21,000 nucleotides of DNA from Mesostigma viride (GCA_009746045.1 RPFO01000027.1:549638-570637); one strand, 5' to 3'; positions 7,616-15,357 are shown, counted from the stretch's first letter. Notes: a model not told the origin generated them from the letters alone. Program-made: numbers and translations.

Positions 7616-8269
7616 AGTTAGCATATTGGGGCACCAATGTGCTAGATGGATGCAGGTTGAGGAGACCTTTCCAACGCCGTGTCAACCGCCTAGAACAGAC
7701 AAGGGACTAGAAAGTTATCAAGTCCCGAAGTACTGCCGACCGGTGGGCGAGGGCGGGGCACACTCAGGGCATAGTGGACAGGACACGTGGCAGGCCGTGC
7801 CTGCGCAGGCTTAGCCTGTATTCTCACGTGACTGGGACACAGTGTACTGAGGCCTCAACGGTACTGTGGCTAGTAGAAGCCAGTAGCCAGCCAGCAGGTC
7901 TGCAAGGATGTAAGTCCTTGCAGGACTGTGGCAGGTCCTGTGCTGTCCTAGACACAGGATAGCCAGAGATTCCTGTATGCTGCCTGCAACGAGGATGCAG
8001 GGCAGCGATACGAGGCTCTGGCAATGTAGCGTTGCCCAGCGTTGCTCATGACCGAGGAACAAGGATGGAACGAGGTTGCATATAGCTCGAGGCTCAACGA
8101 GGCAACGAGCGTCTTCACACACGACCCTTGGTCGTCACGACGAGTGGCGAGCCTATCGAGGGTCGTAGGCCTGGTGTGAGGATAAAGGTTGCTAGCCAGC
8201 AGCCTAGGGTCATTCCAGCCGGCAAGGACCAGGAGCTCACAAGCTCTGCTGACGAGTTGCTGCGCAAAT
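7616..8269 (+). repeat. Left LTR of element B
   Basis: It is about 99% identical to 15358-16010; the few differences lie around 7806-7890. It starts AGTTAGC and ends GCAAAT, not the usual TG...CA. The boundaries come from the flanking CCAAG duplication and could be off by 1-2 bases. It contains a ladder of hairpins: ATTGG-GGCA-CCAAT near the start; TGCAAGGA-TGTAAG-TCCTTGCA (7901-7922); CAGGAC-GTCCTG (7921-7940); CCTGTG-CACAGG (7937-7958); GCTGCCTGCA-TGCAGGGCAGC (7979-8006); GGCAA-TTGCC (8020-8036); ACGACC-CTT-GGTCGT (8121-8135). No AATAAA is seen inside. Confidence 0.85.
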
Positions 8270-8294
8270 CGTACTATTGCTTCCAAGCGCTTTC

Positions 8295-9131
8295 ATGTCT
8301 GGTTCATCGTCAAGCAGCCACGGTGCTGGTGAGGCGAACGAGCAGAGAGACGCGCAAGCGTTTTTCCCCTACCGTAACCAAGCAAACGCTCCAACATTCG
8401 TGCAAGCGGCCTACATAGCGAGGCACTTGGCAGAAGAGGGGTGGGTGGCGGTGAGTGGGGGAGGCAGCAGGCCAGCGGCGGCGGACCCGATTATTCAACG
8501 GGCTCGCGTCGTGATTTCTCCAGGTGAGACGGGGCGAGTGGCGGTGGAAGAGTTGGTGCGCATACGTGACGCTCTAGCTGAAACTGCTAATCGTGTGGAG
8601 GTCGCCTACCAGGGCGCCCATATCACGCTAGCCGGTCTCGACCTTGCCAGGGAGGCGCTTAGCCAGATCGTGGCAACAGCGCTCGGCAGCACCAGACTGT
8701 TCAACCACTGGGTGGCGACAGCAGTGCTAGGAGAGGGGGTACCAGACGCCGACATCATCCGGAACGCGCGTGCTCGTGAGGCGGTGAATCCTTGGAGCAC
8801 GGTGGAGGTATTTGCCCAAACCATTGAGAATCTTGTTGCTGTCCTTTTGCAAGAGTCGAGAGGGTACGCAGACAGGTTCTATATTACCACGCAGCCTTTC
8901 GGAGTGTACTCCAGGCTTGATGCACCGAGGCCGGAAACCACCACTGCGTGGGGTCCGGAGGTGGAGATTGTCACGGGGGTCGAGAAGACGCCTGAAGACG
9001 TCCATTTTGAGTGGACTGACAAGCCAGAGGGCTCCGTCAAGCGCTCAGCCCAGCAGATAAACGAGGGCGACGGCACTACCGAGACCTACGAGGAAGGCAG
9101 AGAGCTGATCTGCATATCCCTCGTGAGGTGA
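8295..9131 (+). CDS. Unidentified ORF upstream of gag in element B
   Basis: The first ATG in the frame is 8295, only 25 bp past the LTR, and encodes 278 residues starting MSGSSSSSHG. After a short low-complexity N-terminus the product looks globular and helical to about residue 190 (several Ala/Leu/Val-rich stretches such as LARHLAEE-like and LSQIVATAL-like helices). An acidic, charged tail follows. No signal peptide, membrane segment, zinc knuckle or known catalytic motif is seen, and I do not recognise the family. Its position, first after the LTR and ahead of a separate Gag, suggests an accessory protein, a duplicated capsid-like protein or a captured host sequence. GC content is visibly higher than in gag-pol. 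The frame probably continues at 9128-9430 after a -1 shift near 9095-9100. Confidence 0.55.
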   Translation: MSGSSSSSHGAGEANEQRDAQAFFPYRNQANAPTFVQAAYIARHLAEEGWVAVSGGGSRPAAADPIIQRARVVISPGETGRVAVEELVRIRDALAETANRVEVAYQGAHITLAGLDLAREALSQIVATALGSTRLFNHWVATAVLGEGVPDADIIRNARAREAVNPWSTVEVFAQTIENLVAVLLQESRGYADRFYITTQPFGVYSRLDAPRPETTTAWGPEVEIVTGVEKTPEDVHFEWTDKPEGSVKRSAQQINEGDGTTETYEEGRELICISLVR

Positions 9132-9430
9132 CTCACGAGTACGATCGTTACGGCCGAGGCGAGCAGAACGAGCTTGTCGGCGGCGGTAAGCGGTGGGTAC
9201 GCGATCTTGCTTGGCATCGCAACCCAGGTGAGACACAACATCCAGTCGAACGCAAGGAAGACGGGCGACCTGTGACCTGCGTGCTGGGAGAGTTTAACCC
9301 AGACCTCCAGATTGTCGCAGAGGCAGCAGCAGCCATACCGGTTGCTGAGGGTGTTGAGCAGCGTCCAGACCGTGAGGAGGGGCAGGCGAGTGCAAGCCAG
9401 GAGGCGGCCTCGTCTGGAGTAAGTGCGTGA
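9101..9430 (+). CDS. Possible -1-frame continuation of the upstream ORF of element B
   Basis: A frame open from before 9101 to the TGA at 9430 overlaps the end of the preceding ORF in the -1 frame. Its text is charged and Glu/Gln/Ala-rich and keeps a protein-like composition (for example HIPREVTHEYDRYGR). If joined, the upstream protein would gain about 110 residues. It has no convincing start codon of its own (a GTG at 9128). No family is recognised. A minus-strand frame over the same bases (9086-9454) is hydrophobic and cannot be fully excluded. Confidence 0.35.
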   Translation, partial: RADLHIPREVTHEYDRYGRGEQNELVGGGKRWVRDLAWHRNPGETQHPVERKEDGRPVTCVLGEFNPDLQIVAEAAAAIPVAEGVEQRPDREEGQASASQEAASSGVSA

Positions 9431-9755
9431 GCCTGAGTGGGTTCCAGCAGCCATATCTGCGTGTGTTTCTGTGGTATTCTATAATGCTTCGTAACACGCG
9501 CGGGGCGGCAGCGGGAGCGGGGCGGGAGCGGGGGATGGCGGGGTGAGGCAAGGGCAGACACGGGAGGCCCCGCCAACGTCGTGCCAGAGGGACAGGCAAT
9601 CCCAACGGCAGAGGGCGTCAATGGCAGGAGGGCATCCAACCGGAAGAGGAAAGAGGTGGCACAAGGGGAGGAGCGTGCAGGGTGGCCAACCGACGGCGTG
9701 GTGCTGACGGGGGAGGGCCAGAATGATGCTGAACGCAAGCACCTGGTAAGAGACC
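9431..9755 (+). other. G-rich intergenic segment before gag (element B)
   Basis: No gene is seen here. Positions about 9500-9560 hold many runs of three to five G on the plus strand, such as GCGGGAGCGGGGCGGGAGC, with quadruplex potential. At 9745-9783 a GTAAGA and a later TTCCTGCAG resemble splice donor and acceptor, but an intron of under 40 bp would be unusually short. Confidence 0.4.
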
Positions 9756-10079
9756 ATGTGTGCCTGCGTCTGGTGTTCCTGCAGCTATGTTCCTGCGCCA
9801 TTAGCACCAGTAGGAGCTGCTGTCATTGGCAGTGACCCTCGTGCTTTGCCTGGGACTAGACCTCATATGAGTGCTGTGGCTGTGATGAATGGCCAGAAGC
9901 CTCTCAAGCCTCCTGTGGGACAGGAAGAGCTAGACAAGTGGTTGGAGGATATGGAGCTAGTTTCATGCTCTGTAGATCCCACTGTCAACCTTGTGCAGGT
10001 ATTCCACACATCCACGACTAATAGGGATTCAAGTGAGCGTGTGAGGGACAAGGCTAGGCAGCTGTCAAGGACAAGCTGA
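9756..10079 (+). CDS. Gag, N-terminal part (element B)
   Basis: The frame starts with ATG at 9756. A second in-frame ATG at 9867 (MSAVAVMNGQ) could be the true start, since the first 37 residues are Pro/Ala/Cys-rich. The text then reads like the N-terminal domain of copia Gag (UBN2-like), with charged helices such as EELDKWLEDMEL. It stops at 10077-10079 because of a -1 shift at AGGAC (10068-10071). The natural Gag reading continues in the next segment. It would form the virus-like particle shell. Confidence 0.75.
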   Translation: MCACVWCSCSYVPAPLAPVGAAVIGSDPRALPGTRPHMSAVAVMNGQKPLKPPVGQEELDKWLEDMELVSCSVDPTVNLVQVFHTSTTNRDSSERVRDKARQLSRTS

Positions 10080-10828
10080 CTTGGTCTCAGTTCCTAGAGG
10101 GCCTACGTCAGGAGTTTTCTGATAAGGTACTCAACCTCACTAATCACTATAAGCTCAGCTATGATACCTTTGAGATCAAGGGCACAATAGCTGAGGAGCT
10201 GCAGCGGCTCACACGCATCAGGGAGAAGGGGGCCAAGCATGGCTTCAATCTGACTGATAGAGCAGTGGCAGATTACTTCCTGGATCGCATGGGGCTGAGT
10301 GTGGATGGGAGAAATGCAGCTAGGATGTTTGCTGATCAGACAGATGGGACGTGGCCAGCCTTGCAAAAGGTTATTTTCAATATCCGTCCATCTGACAATG
10401 CTGCTTGCAAGGCAATCCAGGTGACTGGTGCCCCTTCAGCCTCCGCTCATCAGGTCCATGGTGACGCCCCTGGGCAGGGTGCTCAGGGAGAAACCAGACC
10501 TAGTAGGCGTCAGAGGGCTAACAGGCGCAGGCAGAATGGTAACCAGGGTGGCAAGGGCCAGCAGCAGGGATCCAAAGGCAAGGGTCAGCAGCAGGCTGGT
10601 GGTCACCAGGGTGGTCAGCAGAACAAGGGTGGCCAAGGGCAAGGCAAGAGCCAGGGCCAGGGCACCCAGGCCAGTCAGAGCAGCCAGAACCAGGGTGGCC
10701 TGAAGAAGGCTGCTGCTGGGAAGGATGACAAGTGCTTTGGATGTGGCAGGACGGGTCATTGGCGACGTGACTGCCCAGACCAGGCCAAGTCTGCTGGAGC
10801 AGGCTCTGGCCAGGTGGGTAAGCCATGA
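10070..10828 (+). CDS. Gag, C-terminal part with zinc knuckle (element B)
   Basis: This continues Gag in the -1 frame. A helical capsid region runs to about 10420. A long Gly/Gln/Lys-rich low-complexity stretch follows (about 10500-10710). Then comes a CX2CX4HX4C knuckle, CFGCGRTGHWRRDC (about 10735-10776), which binds element RNA. The frame ends with TGA at 10826-10828. Pol starts in the same frame only two codons later (CTT GAG, then ATG at 10835). Pol expression by stop-codon readthrough (UGA followed by C) or by reinitiation is therefore possible. Confidence 0.8.
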   Translation, partial: DKLTWSQFLEGLRQEFSDKVLNLTNHYKLSYDTFEIKGTIAEELQRLTRIREKGAKHGFNLTDRAVADYFLDRMGLSVDGRNAARMFADQTDGTWPALQKVIFNIRPSDNAACKAIQVTGAPSASAHQVHGDAPGQGAQGETRPSRRQRANRRRQNGNQGGKGQQQGSKGKGQQQAGGHQGGQQNKGGQGQGKSQGQGTQASQSSQNQGGLKKAAAGKDDKCFGCGRTGHWRRDCPDQAKSAGAGSGQVGKP

Positions 10829-10834
10829 CTTGAG

Positions 10835-12058
10835 ATGTTGTCCCCTGTAAATAGTCAATCACCCCTAGTGGGACGAACAGTTGTACATAGTAATGGGGGT
10901 GTCCCTCTTGTGCAGCAGCAAGGGGTTGGGAATGATGAGGTGCTTCCACTCAATGATTGCAATAACGCTGCTGCAGCAGTGGAATTCCCTGTGCCTGTGG
11001 CAGGTGCAGGGTCTCCAGTTGTTGGGGTTGACTCTGGGAGTCAAGCCGCCAGACTGGAAGGACCTGCAGCTTCTGTGGGAACCGGGGCTGGCTCTGGGAG
11101 CCGAGCTACCTTGGAGGAGGTCCCTGGAGCAAGAGAACAGCAGGTGGGTCGTGCTATCCCAAGCACACAGTCTTTGTCACGTTCCTCTCTGTGCAGCCAG
11201 GCTGACAGGGGGTTGAGCTATGCTCAGGCTGGAAACACTCTACACCATATCTTTGGCCACTCTAAGCAGGCAGAGATGTTTGCTTGGAAGATTGGCAAGG
11301 AGCCTTTGCTAGAGGCCTGCAGTGCAGCTGCTCAGAATTGTGTCTGTCAGGAGAATGCTGTTCGCCTCCCACAGTCCCATGCCAGAGAACCTGCTAGAGA
11401 GCGGGGGGATATCCAGGTGGACATCCAACACATCAGGGGCATGTATCTGTTGGTGGGGGTGGATAGGTTTAGCAGATATAGGTTGCTGACCATTCTTCCT
11501 GGAATGCAGGAGCATCAGCTGTTGATGGGTCTCCAGTCTTTGTTGCCAGGCTTTGGGGTGTACACCAAGGTGCAAGCTGACTTGCAGTTTGACTGCTTGA
11601 TCAAGCTGGCTGACCAGCTTCCTTGTAAGTTGGTAGTGGTCCCTAGGGAATGCCATGGGCAGCAGGGAGCTGTAGAGAGATCTATACGTGAAGTAAAAAC
11701 AGTGGTGCTAGCAGCTAGGAGTGTGCCTGTTGTGGCATCAGCTCTAGAGAAAGCAGCTTGGTGTAAGGGGATTGAGGAGCAGCTTAACCACAGGGTAACC
11801 TATTACTATGATGGTGTGGCAGTCTCTCCCCTGGCATTGCAGTTTGGTATGCTATCACAGGACGTGGTGGCAGCCTGCCTGAAGAAGGCAGACAGGGTGT
11901 TTTCCAGATTGAGGCGTAAGGACAAGGGTTGGAAAATGCTGAGGCCCCAGGTGGGACTGAGGGTCAGGATGTGGAAGGAACCGTCATTACCAGGCAAGCG
12001 TGGCAAGTGGCAAGATGGGCAGGTAACCCATGTTGAGAAGCTAACCATTCTTGTCTGG
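10835..12058 (+). CDS. Pol segment 1: integrase (element B)
   Basis: The ATG at 10835 is in frame with gag. The first ~125 residues are low-complexity and Gly/Ala/Val-rich; a lone VDSGS there is the only hint of a copia-type protease and is weak. Next come a HIFGH zinc-type motif and a CVC pair in place of CxxC. The integrase core shows Asp in IQVDIQHI, Asp in VQADLQF, and Glu in GAVERSIREV, consistent with a DDE triad, then a basic C-terminal domain with GKWQDGQV. The open frame runs to 12418, but protein-like text switches to the -1 frame at about 12056-12058 (TCTGGTGG). It inserts element cDNA in the nucleus. Confidence 0.8.
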
Positions 12059-14067
12059 TGGCTTTGGAGAGTAATCCCAAGCACGTGTACAGGCTATCCT
12101 GGGCTCACGTCAAGGAGAGAAGGCCAACTGCAATCTGGCCTGAAGACGGCCCTGATCCTCCCTTGGAGGGAGATGAGCAGGATGAGAGCCAGGCAGCAGA
12201 TGCTAACCCACCATGCTTGGATTATGGTCTGTCCTGGATGGATGAGGGTGAGCAGGAGTCTGCTGAGACGTCTGTCACAAGGCCAGAGGTGGCCAGGGCT
12301 GCACCACAGTCCAGGGGGCTGCTTATGGCGGACATCATTCGAGCTCTGCAGAACAGCAAGCGTGATCCCAAGGTATCTAAGCTCACGGGATGGGGGTCAT
12401 GTGGGGCACCAGCACTAGAAGTGGATACCAACTCACAGGTGTCCATTCTAAGGGTAGAGGATGCTGCAGGCTTGCAGTGGTCATCCCCTAGCTGCCTAGC
12501 TGTGTCTGATTTCTCTGGGAATGTGTCCATGAAGATCTTGGGAGAAGTGAGTGTGCCTATCCTGGGGGTGCCCACCACGTTCAGTGTGGTTGAAGGGTAT
12601 CAGGGGCCTGCCATTCTAGGTCAGAACTTCTTGTGCTTACCAGGGGTGAGGATATCCTCTGAGGAGCTAGCATTAGAAGGGCAGGGCCGCCTTCCCTTGC
12701 AGAGATATCGCTACTCCCAGGGTCTTAGTGTGGCTGTAAGGGCTGTGAGGGGTCTAGAGGCAGAGGGTCCTGATACAAAGGAGCCCATTGCTGGGGACCT
12801 GCTGATCCTCCCTACTACGTTTGACCCACGTGAGTTGGGTGTGCAGAGGTACCAGATCCCAGGAACGAGTCCTGTACCTTGGCGCAAGCTAGTGGAGATG
12901 ATGCAAAGCCCCAAGATGGCTAAGGCATGGACTCTTGGCTTTGTTGCTTCTGGGCATGAGTGGATAGTTGCCAACTGTGCAGAGCCTGTGGATGTCCTCC
13001 CTGAGGATCACCAGCTGCTCAGGTTGATGTTTGTCCTCAAGCTCAAGGAGGTAGATGGCGTGCAGGTGCCACATGTTAGACCAGTTGTGACTGAGTACCA
13101 TGGCACTGGACAGTTAGCAGATGAGGAGCTTTACACACCAGGGATGCTGCATGATACATGGAGGATTTTGTTGTGCATTTACTTGTCTTTTCTGCAGAAG
13201 GGGATACCCTATAGCTCTGTGTTGGTAGATTTCAAGAGGGCTTTTCTTAAGGGTGATCAGCAGGAAGCACAGGATACTTGGCGCACAATACCCCCTTTCT
13301 TTGTTAAGGTGCCTGCAGTGTGGAGGGCAGAGCTGAAGACGAGGTATTTGAGGATTCTCAAAGGCGTGGAAGGCCTTAGATCGAGTCCCATCATCTGGAG
13401 GAAGAGCTTGGAGAAGTACCTCAGGTCTGTCTGTGGTCTCTCAGTCTCTCCAGTTGATCCTTGTCTGTTTCAGGGTAGCTATGAGGGGCTGCCAGCGTTT
13501 GCCTCCCTGCATGGTGATGATCTGCATCTCCTGGGCCATCCCACTTGGCAAGAGTTGACTCTGGCCAGGATCCAGAAACGGTTTGAACTGGGTAAGATCC
13601 AGTACATGGTTGAGAATGAGCCCATGGTGTTTTGTGGAATGCAGGCGACCTTGGTCCATCAGCAGGGTACATGGTCCATCCAGCTGGAGGGTGGTAAGGA
13701 TTATCCTCAGCAGATCATAGATGCCTTGCAGGAGCCCATCACCCAGGCCAGATGTGCAACAATACGAGGTATGTTGGCATGGCTGGCCAGCATTTGTGCT
13801 CCTGACCTGTTGGTACTGAGTCGGTTGACCGATTCCCAACTGGTTGAGGTGGGTGCTGAGAGAGTGGTAGAGGCTGTTCGCATGTCTCCCCCTCTCATGC
13901 TGGGTCCTTTGGATTTGTACAGGCCTTTTGACATGATGCTCTATGTGGACAGTTCTATGGATAGTAGGAAGGTCACAGAGGTCAGGGGCCGTGCAGCAGC
14001 ATTAATATCCCTGGTGCAGGAACAGTCCTCTCTGGTCTGCTGGTACAGTCGGTTGCAAACAGGGTAA
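12058..14067 (+). CDS. Pol segment 2: retropepsin-like domain, reverse transcriptase, RNase H start (element B)
   Basis: After a short acidic linker, residues about 115-200 (nt 12400-12660) look like a retropepsin. The candidate catalytic motif is LEVDTNSQVS at D123, with Asn where Gly is normal. An AGL follows, then two Gly-containing strands, then ILGQNFL at 186-192, the usual second-half signature. A copia-type reverse transcriptase follows (about 310-540): LVDFKRAFLKG with D391, a degenerate LYGLKQAP equivalent (LKGVEGLRSSP), VDPCLF, and HGDD at 485-488 in place of YVDD. RNase H begins near MLYVDSSMDS (D631). The frame stops at 14065-14067, where a -1 shift at GGGTAA restores RNase H. The domain order INT-PR-RT-RH is unusual. 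Confidence 0.8.
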   Translation: MALESNPKHVYRLSWAHVKERRPTAIWPEDGPDPPLEGDEQDESQAADANPPCLDYGLSWMDEGEQESAETSVTRPEVARAAPQSRGLLMADIIRALQNSKRDPKVSKLTGWGSCGAPALEVDTNSQVSILRVEDAAGLQWSSPSCLAVSDFSGNVSMKILGEVSVPILGVPTTFSVVEGYQGPAILGQNFLCLPGVRISSEELALEGQGRLPLQRYRYSQGLSVAVRAVRGLEAEGPDTKEPIAGDLLILPTTFDPRELGVQRYQIPGTSPVPWRKLVEMMQSPKMAKAWTLGFVASGHEWIVANCAEPVDVLPEDHQLLRLMFVLKLKEVDGVQVPHVRPVVTEYHGTGQLADEELYTPGMLHDTWRILLCIYLSFLQKGIPYSSVLVDFKRAFLKGDQQEAQDTWRTIPPFFVKVPAVWRAELKTRYLRILKGVEGLRSSPIIWRKSLEKYLRSVCGLSVSPVDPCLFQGSYEGLPAFASLHGDDLHLLGHPTWQELTLARIQKRFELGKIQYMVENEPMVFCGMQATLVHQQGTWSIQLEGGKDYPQQIIDALQEPITQARCATIRGMLAWLASICAPDLLVLSRLTDSQLVEVGAERVVEAVRMSPPLMLGPLDLYRPFDMMLYVDSSMDSRKVTEVRGRAAALISLVQEQSSLVCWYSRLQTG

Positions 14068-14420
14068 CTCCCAGCAGTGACATTGCTGAGTGCAGGGCAA
14101 TCTGTGAAGGGCTTCATACTGCTCTTTACTTGAGGGAGCTATTTTACCAGCTATGTCAAGTGGCTTCCTGTCGGTTGCAGATGCACACACTGGTAAGAAC
14201 TGACAGCATGGGCATGGTGCAGTTTGTGCACAGGCAGCTGGCCAGGAGCAGGGACCTTGATTATTTGTTGCTCAAGGAAATGTCTTGCTTAGCTAACATT
14301 GAACATGTGGCTGGCGTGGACAACCCTGCAGATGCTCTCACCAAGCTGGAGGAGAAGGCTGAGCTGCAATACCCTTTGCTTCGTGGGCTCATGGCCTCCA
14401 AGGGGGGAGGGCCAGAGTAG
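14064..14420 (+). CDS. Pol segment 3: RNase H C-terminal part (element B)
   Basis: This -1-frame continuation shows AECRAICEGL, the equivalent of the SSAEAEY glutamate region in copia RNase H. RTDSMGMVQFV follows, equivalent to the DN/DS aspartate motif, and then HVAGVDNPADALTK, the conserved C-terminal motif. It ends at TAG 14418-14420. There is no separate start: it is the end of Pol, split off by one missing base. It removes the RNA strand of the hybrid during reverse transcription. Confidence 0.75.
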   Translation, partial: VTPSSDIAECRAICEGLHTALYLRELFYQLCQVASCRLQMHTLVRTDSMGMVQFVHRQLARSRDLDYLLLKEMSCLANIEHVAGVDNPADALTKLEEKAELQYPLLRGLMASKGGGPE

Positions 14421-15341
14421 ACCAAACAGCCTTGCTCTAGGTGGGAGGCATCCCAGTGGGCTGGGCAGCCACGTGGTGGCTGACAGCAGGTCCTTCAGAG
14501 TTCAGACACACTCTGCTGGACAGGGGTCAGGGTGGAGTCACTCCCCTGGCTGAGAATTTCGCCTGGCTCTGTCATGGAGCTGCAGAAGAGTCTTAAGGAC
14601 TTTGTAATGGGCCTTGGGTCTTCATGGAATGGACCCTGCAAGGGCAGCCCAAGTGTTGGCTCTAACAGGTTGCTGTACATTTGTATATATTCTCTGTAAC
14701 CAACCTGTTGCATGCTAATAAAATCCCTGGTTGTGTGACCATGTTGGACGTGGTTGCCAGGGGCCTCACTATGGGTTATACTCCTTTATAATAAAACATA
14801 ATCTTGTTATTGTCATGTCTTGTTGTTTGTGATGCTCAGTTCCAGGAGCTGATCCAAACCTGGAGGATATGGGGTGGGGTTCGATTCCCCAGCTGACCTC
14901 AGCCTGGCATGTATGAATCCTGAGTTTATCCCTCAGTGAGGACATGGGCTCCCCATGTGTTGGCTAACATTTGTCAGGGCTCTCTCAGTCTTTGGAAGGA
15001 TTTAAAAGATAAAGGAGGCTCCGTGGCGGGCGCCATATGAACGGGCGCCTGTGATAACTGGATGACCAGGAACTCACAATAGTACGTTCATGGACTCCTC
15101 TATCCAAACTCCTCTGACTAAGTGAAGACCTAACTTTAATCTACACCAGGTTCCCAAAGAAAGGGTTGGGATGTCATGTGGGTCAGAGGGCAACCTTTGA
15201 ACCAATGAGCAGGCCTAGCTAATATTTGGAGGCACCTCAGGTTCCAAAAGAAAAGGCAGGTCTGGTCTCTGGGAGGGATCAGATGTCTGAAGGCTTGTGG
15301 GGACAGTGGCTGATAGGTTCTCAGGCTGGTCCAAGCTCCAA
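14421..15341 (+). other. Long 3' untranslated region of element B
   Basis: About 0.9 kb separates Pol from the right LTR and has no gene. AATAAA signals occur at 14717-14722 and 14790-14795, upstream of the LTR and not within it. A tRNA-like segment lies at 14825-14898. Three related purine-rich motifs occur at 15151-15171, 15240-15260 and 15336-15359. The rest (14900-15130) shows nothing recognisable. Confidence 0.6.
14825..14898 (+). other. tRNA-like segment (SINE-head-like), not a full tRNA gene
   Basis: A perfect T-arm TGGGG-TTCGATT-CCCCA (14875-14891) contains a consensus Pol III B box, GGTTCGATTCC (14878-14888). Upstream, GCTC-AGTTCCAG-GAGC (14834-14849) can form a D-arm and resembles an A box. 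An imperfect ATCC-GGAT stem occupies the anticodon position. The 7-nt flanks do not pair as an acceptor stem, so this is better read as a tRNA-derived repeat fragment. Confidence 0.4.
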
Positions 15342-15357
15342 AACAAGAAAGGGTTGG
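15342..15357 (+). other. Polypurine tract of element B
   Basis: Purine-rich AACAAGAAAGGGTTGG abuts the right LTR. It forms part of an imperfect hairpin, CTCCAA (15336-15341) with TTGGAG (15354-15359), crossing the LTR boundary. A similar hairpin, TCCCAA-TTGGGA with the same AGAAAGGG core, lies at 15152-15171. Confidence 0.55.

Noticed and set aside
9748-9783. Short intron (GTAAGA to TTCCTGCAG) ahead of gag
   Set aside because: It would be under 40 bp, and removing it is not needed to keep the gag frame open.
9148-9807. 219-residue minus-strand frame over the G-rich segment before gag
   Set aside because: Pro/Ser/Arg-rich composition as expected from reading a G-rich region on the other strand. 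No motif, and it overlaps the gag start.
11020-11050. VDSGS in the Pol N-terminus of element B as a copia protease active site
   Set aside because: It lacks the surrounding copia protease pattern and lies in a low-complexity Gly/Ala stretch. Noted only as an alternative to the later retropepsin-like domain.
14825-14898. Functional tRNA gene
   Set aside because: T-arm and D-arm are present but the acceptor strands do not pair and the anticodon arm is irregular.
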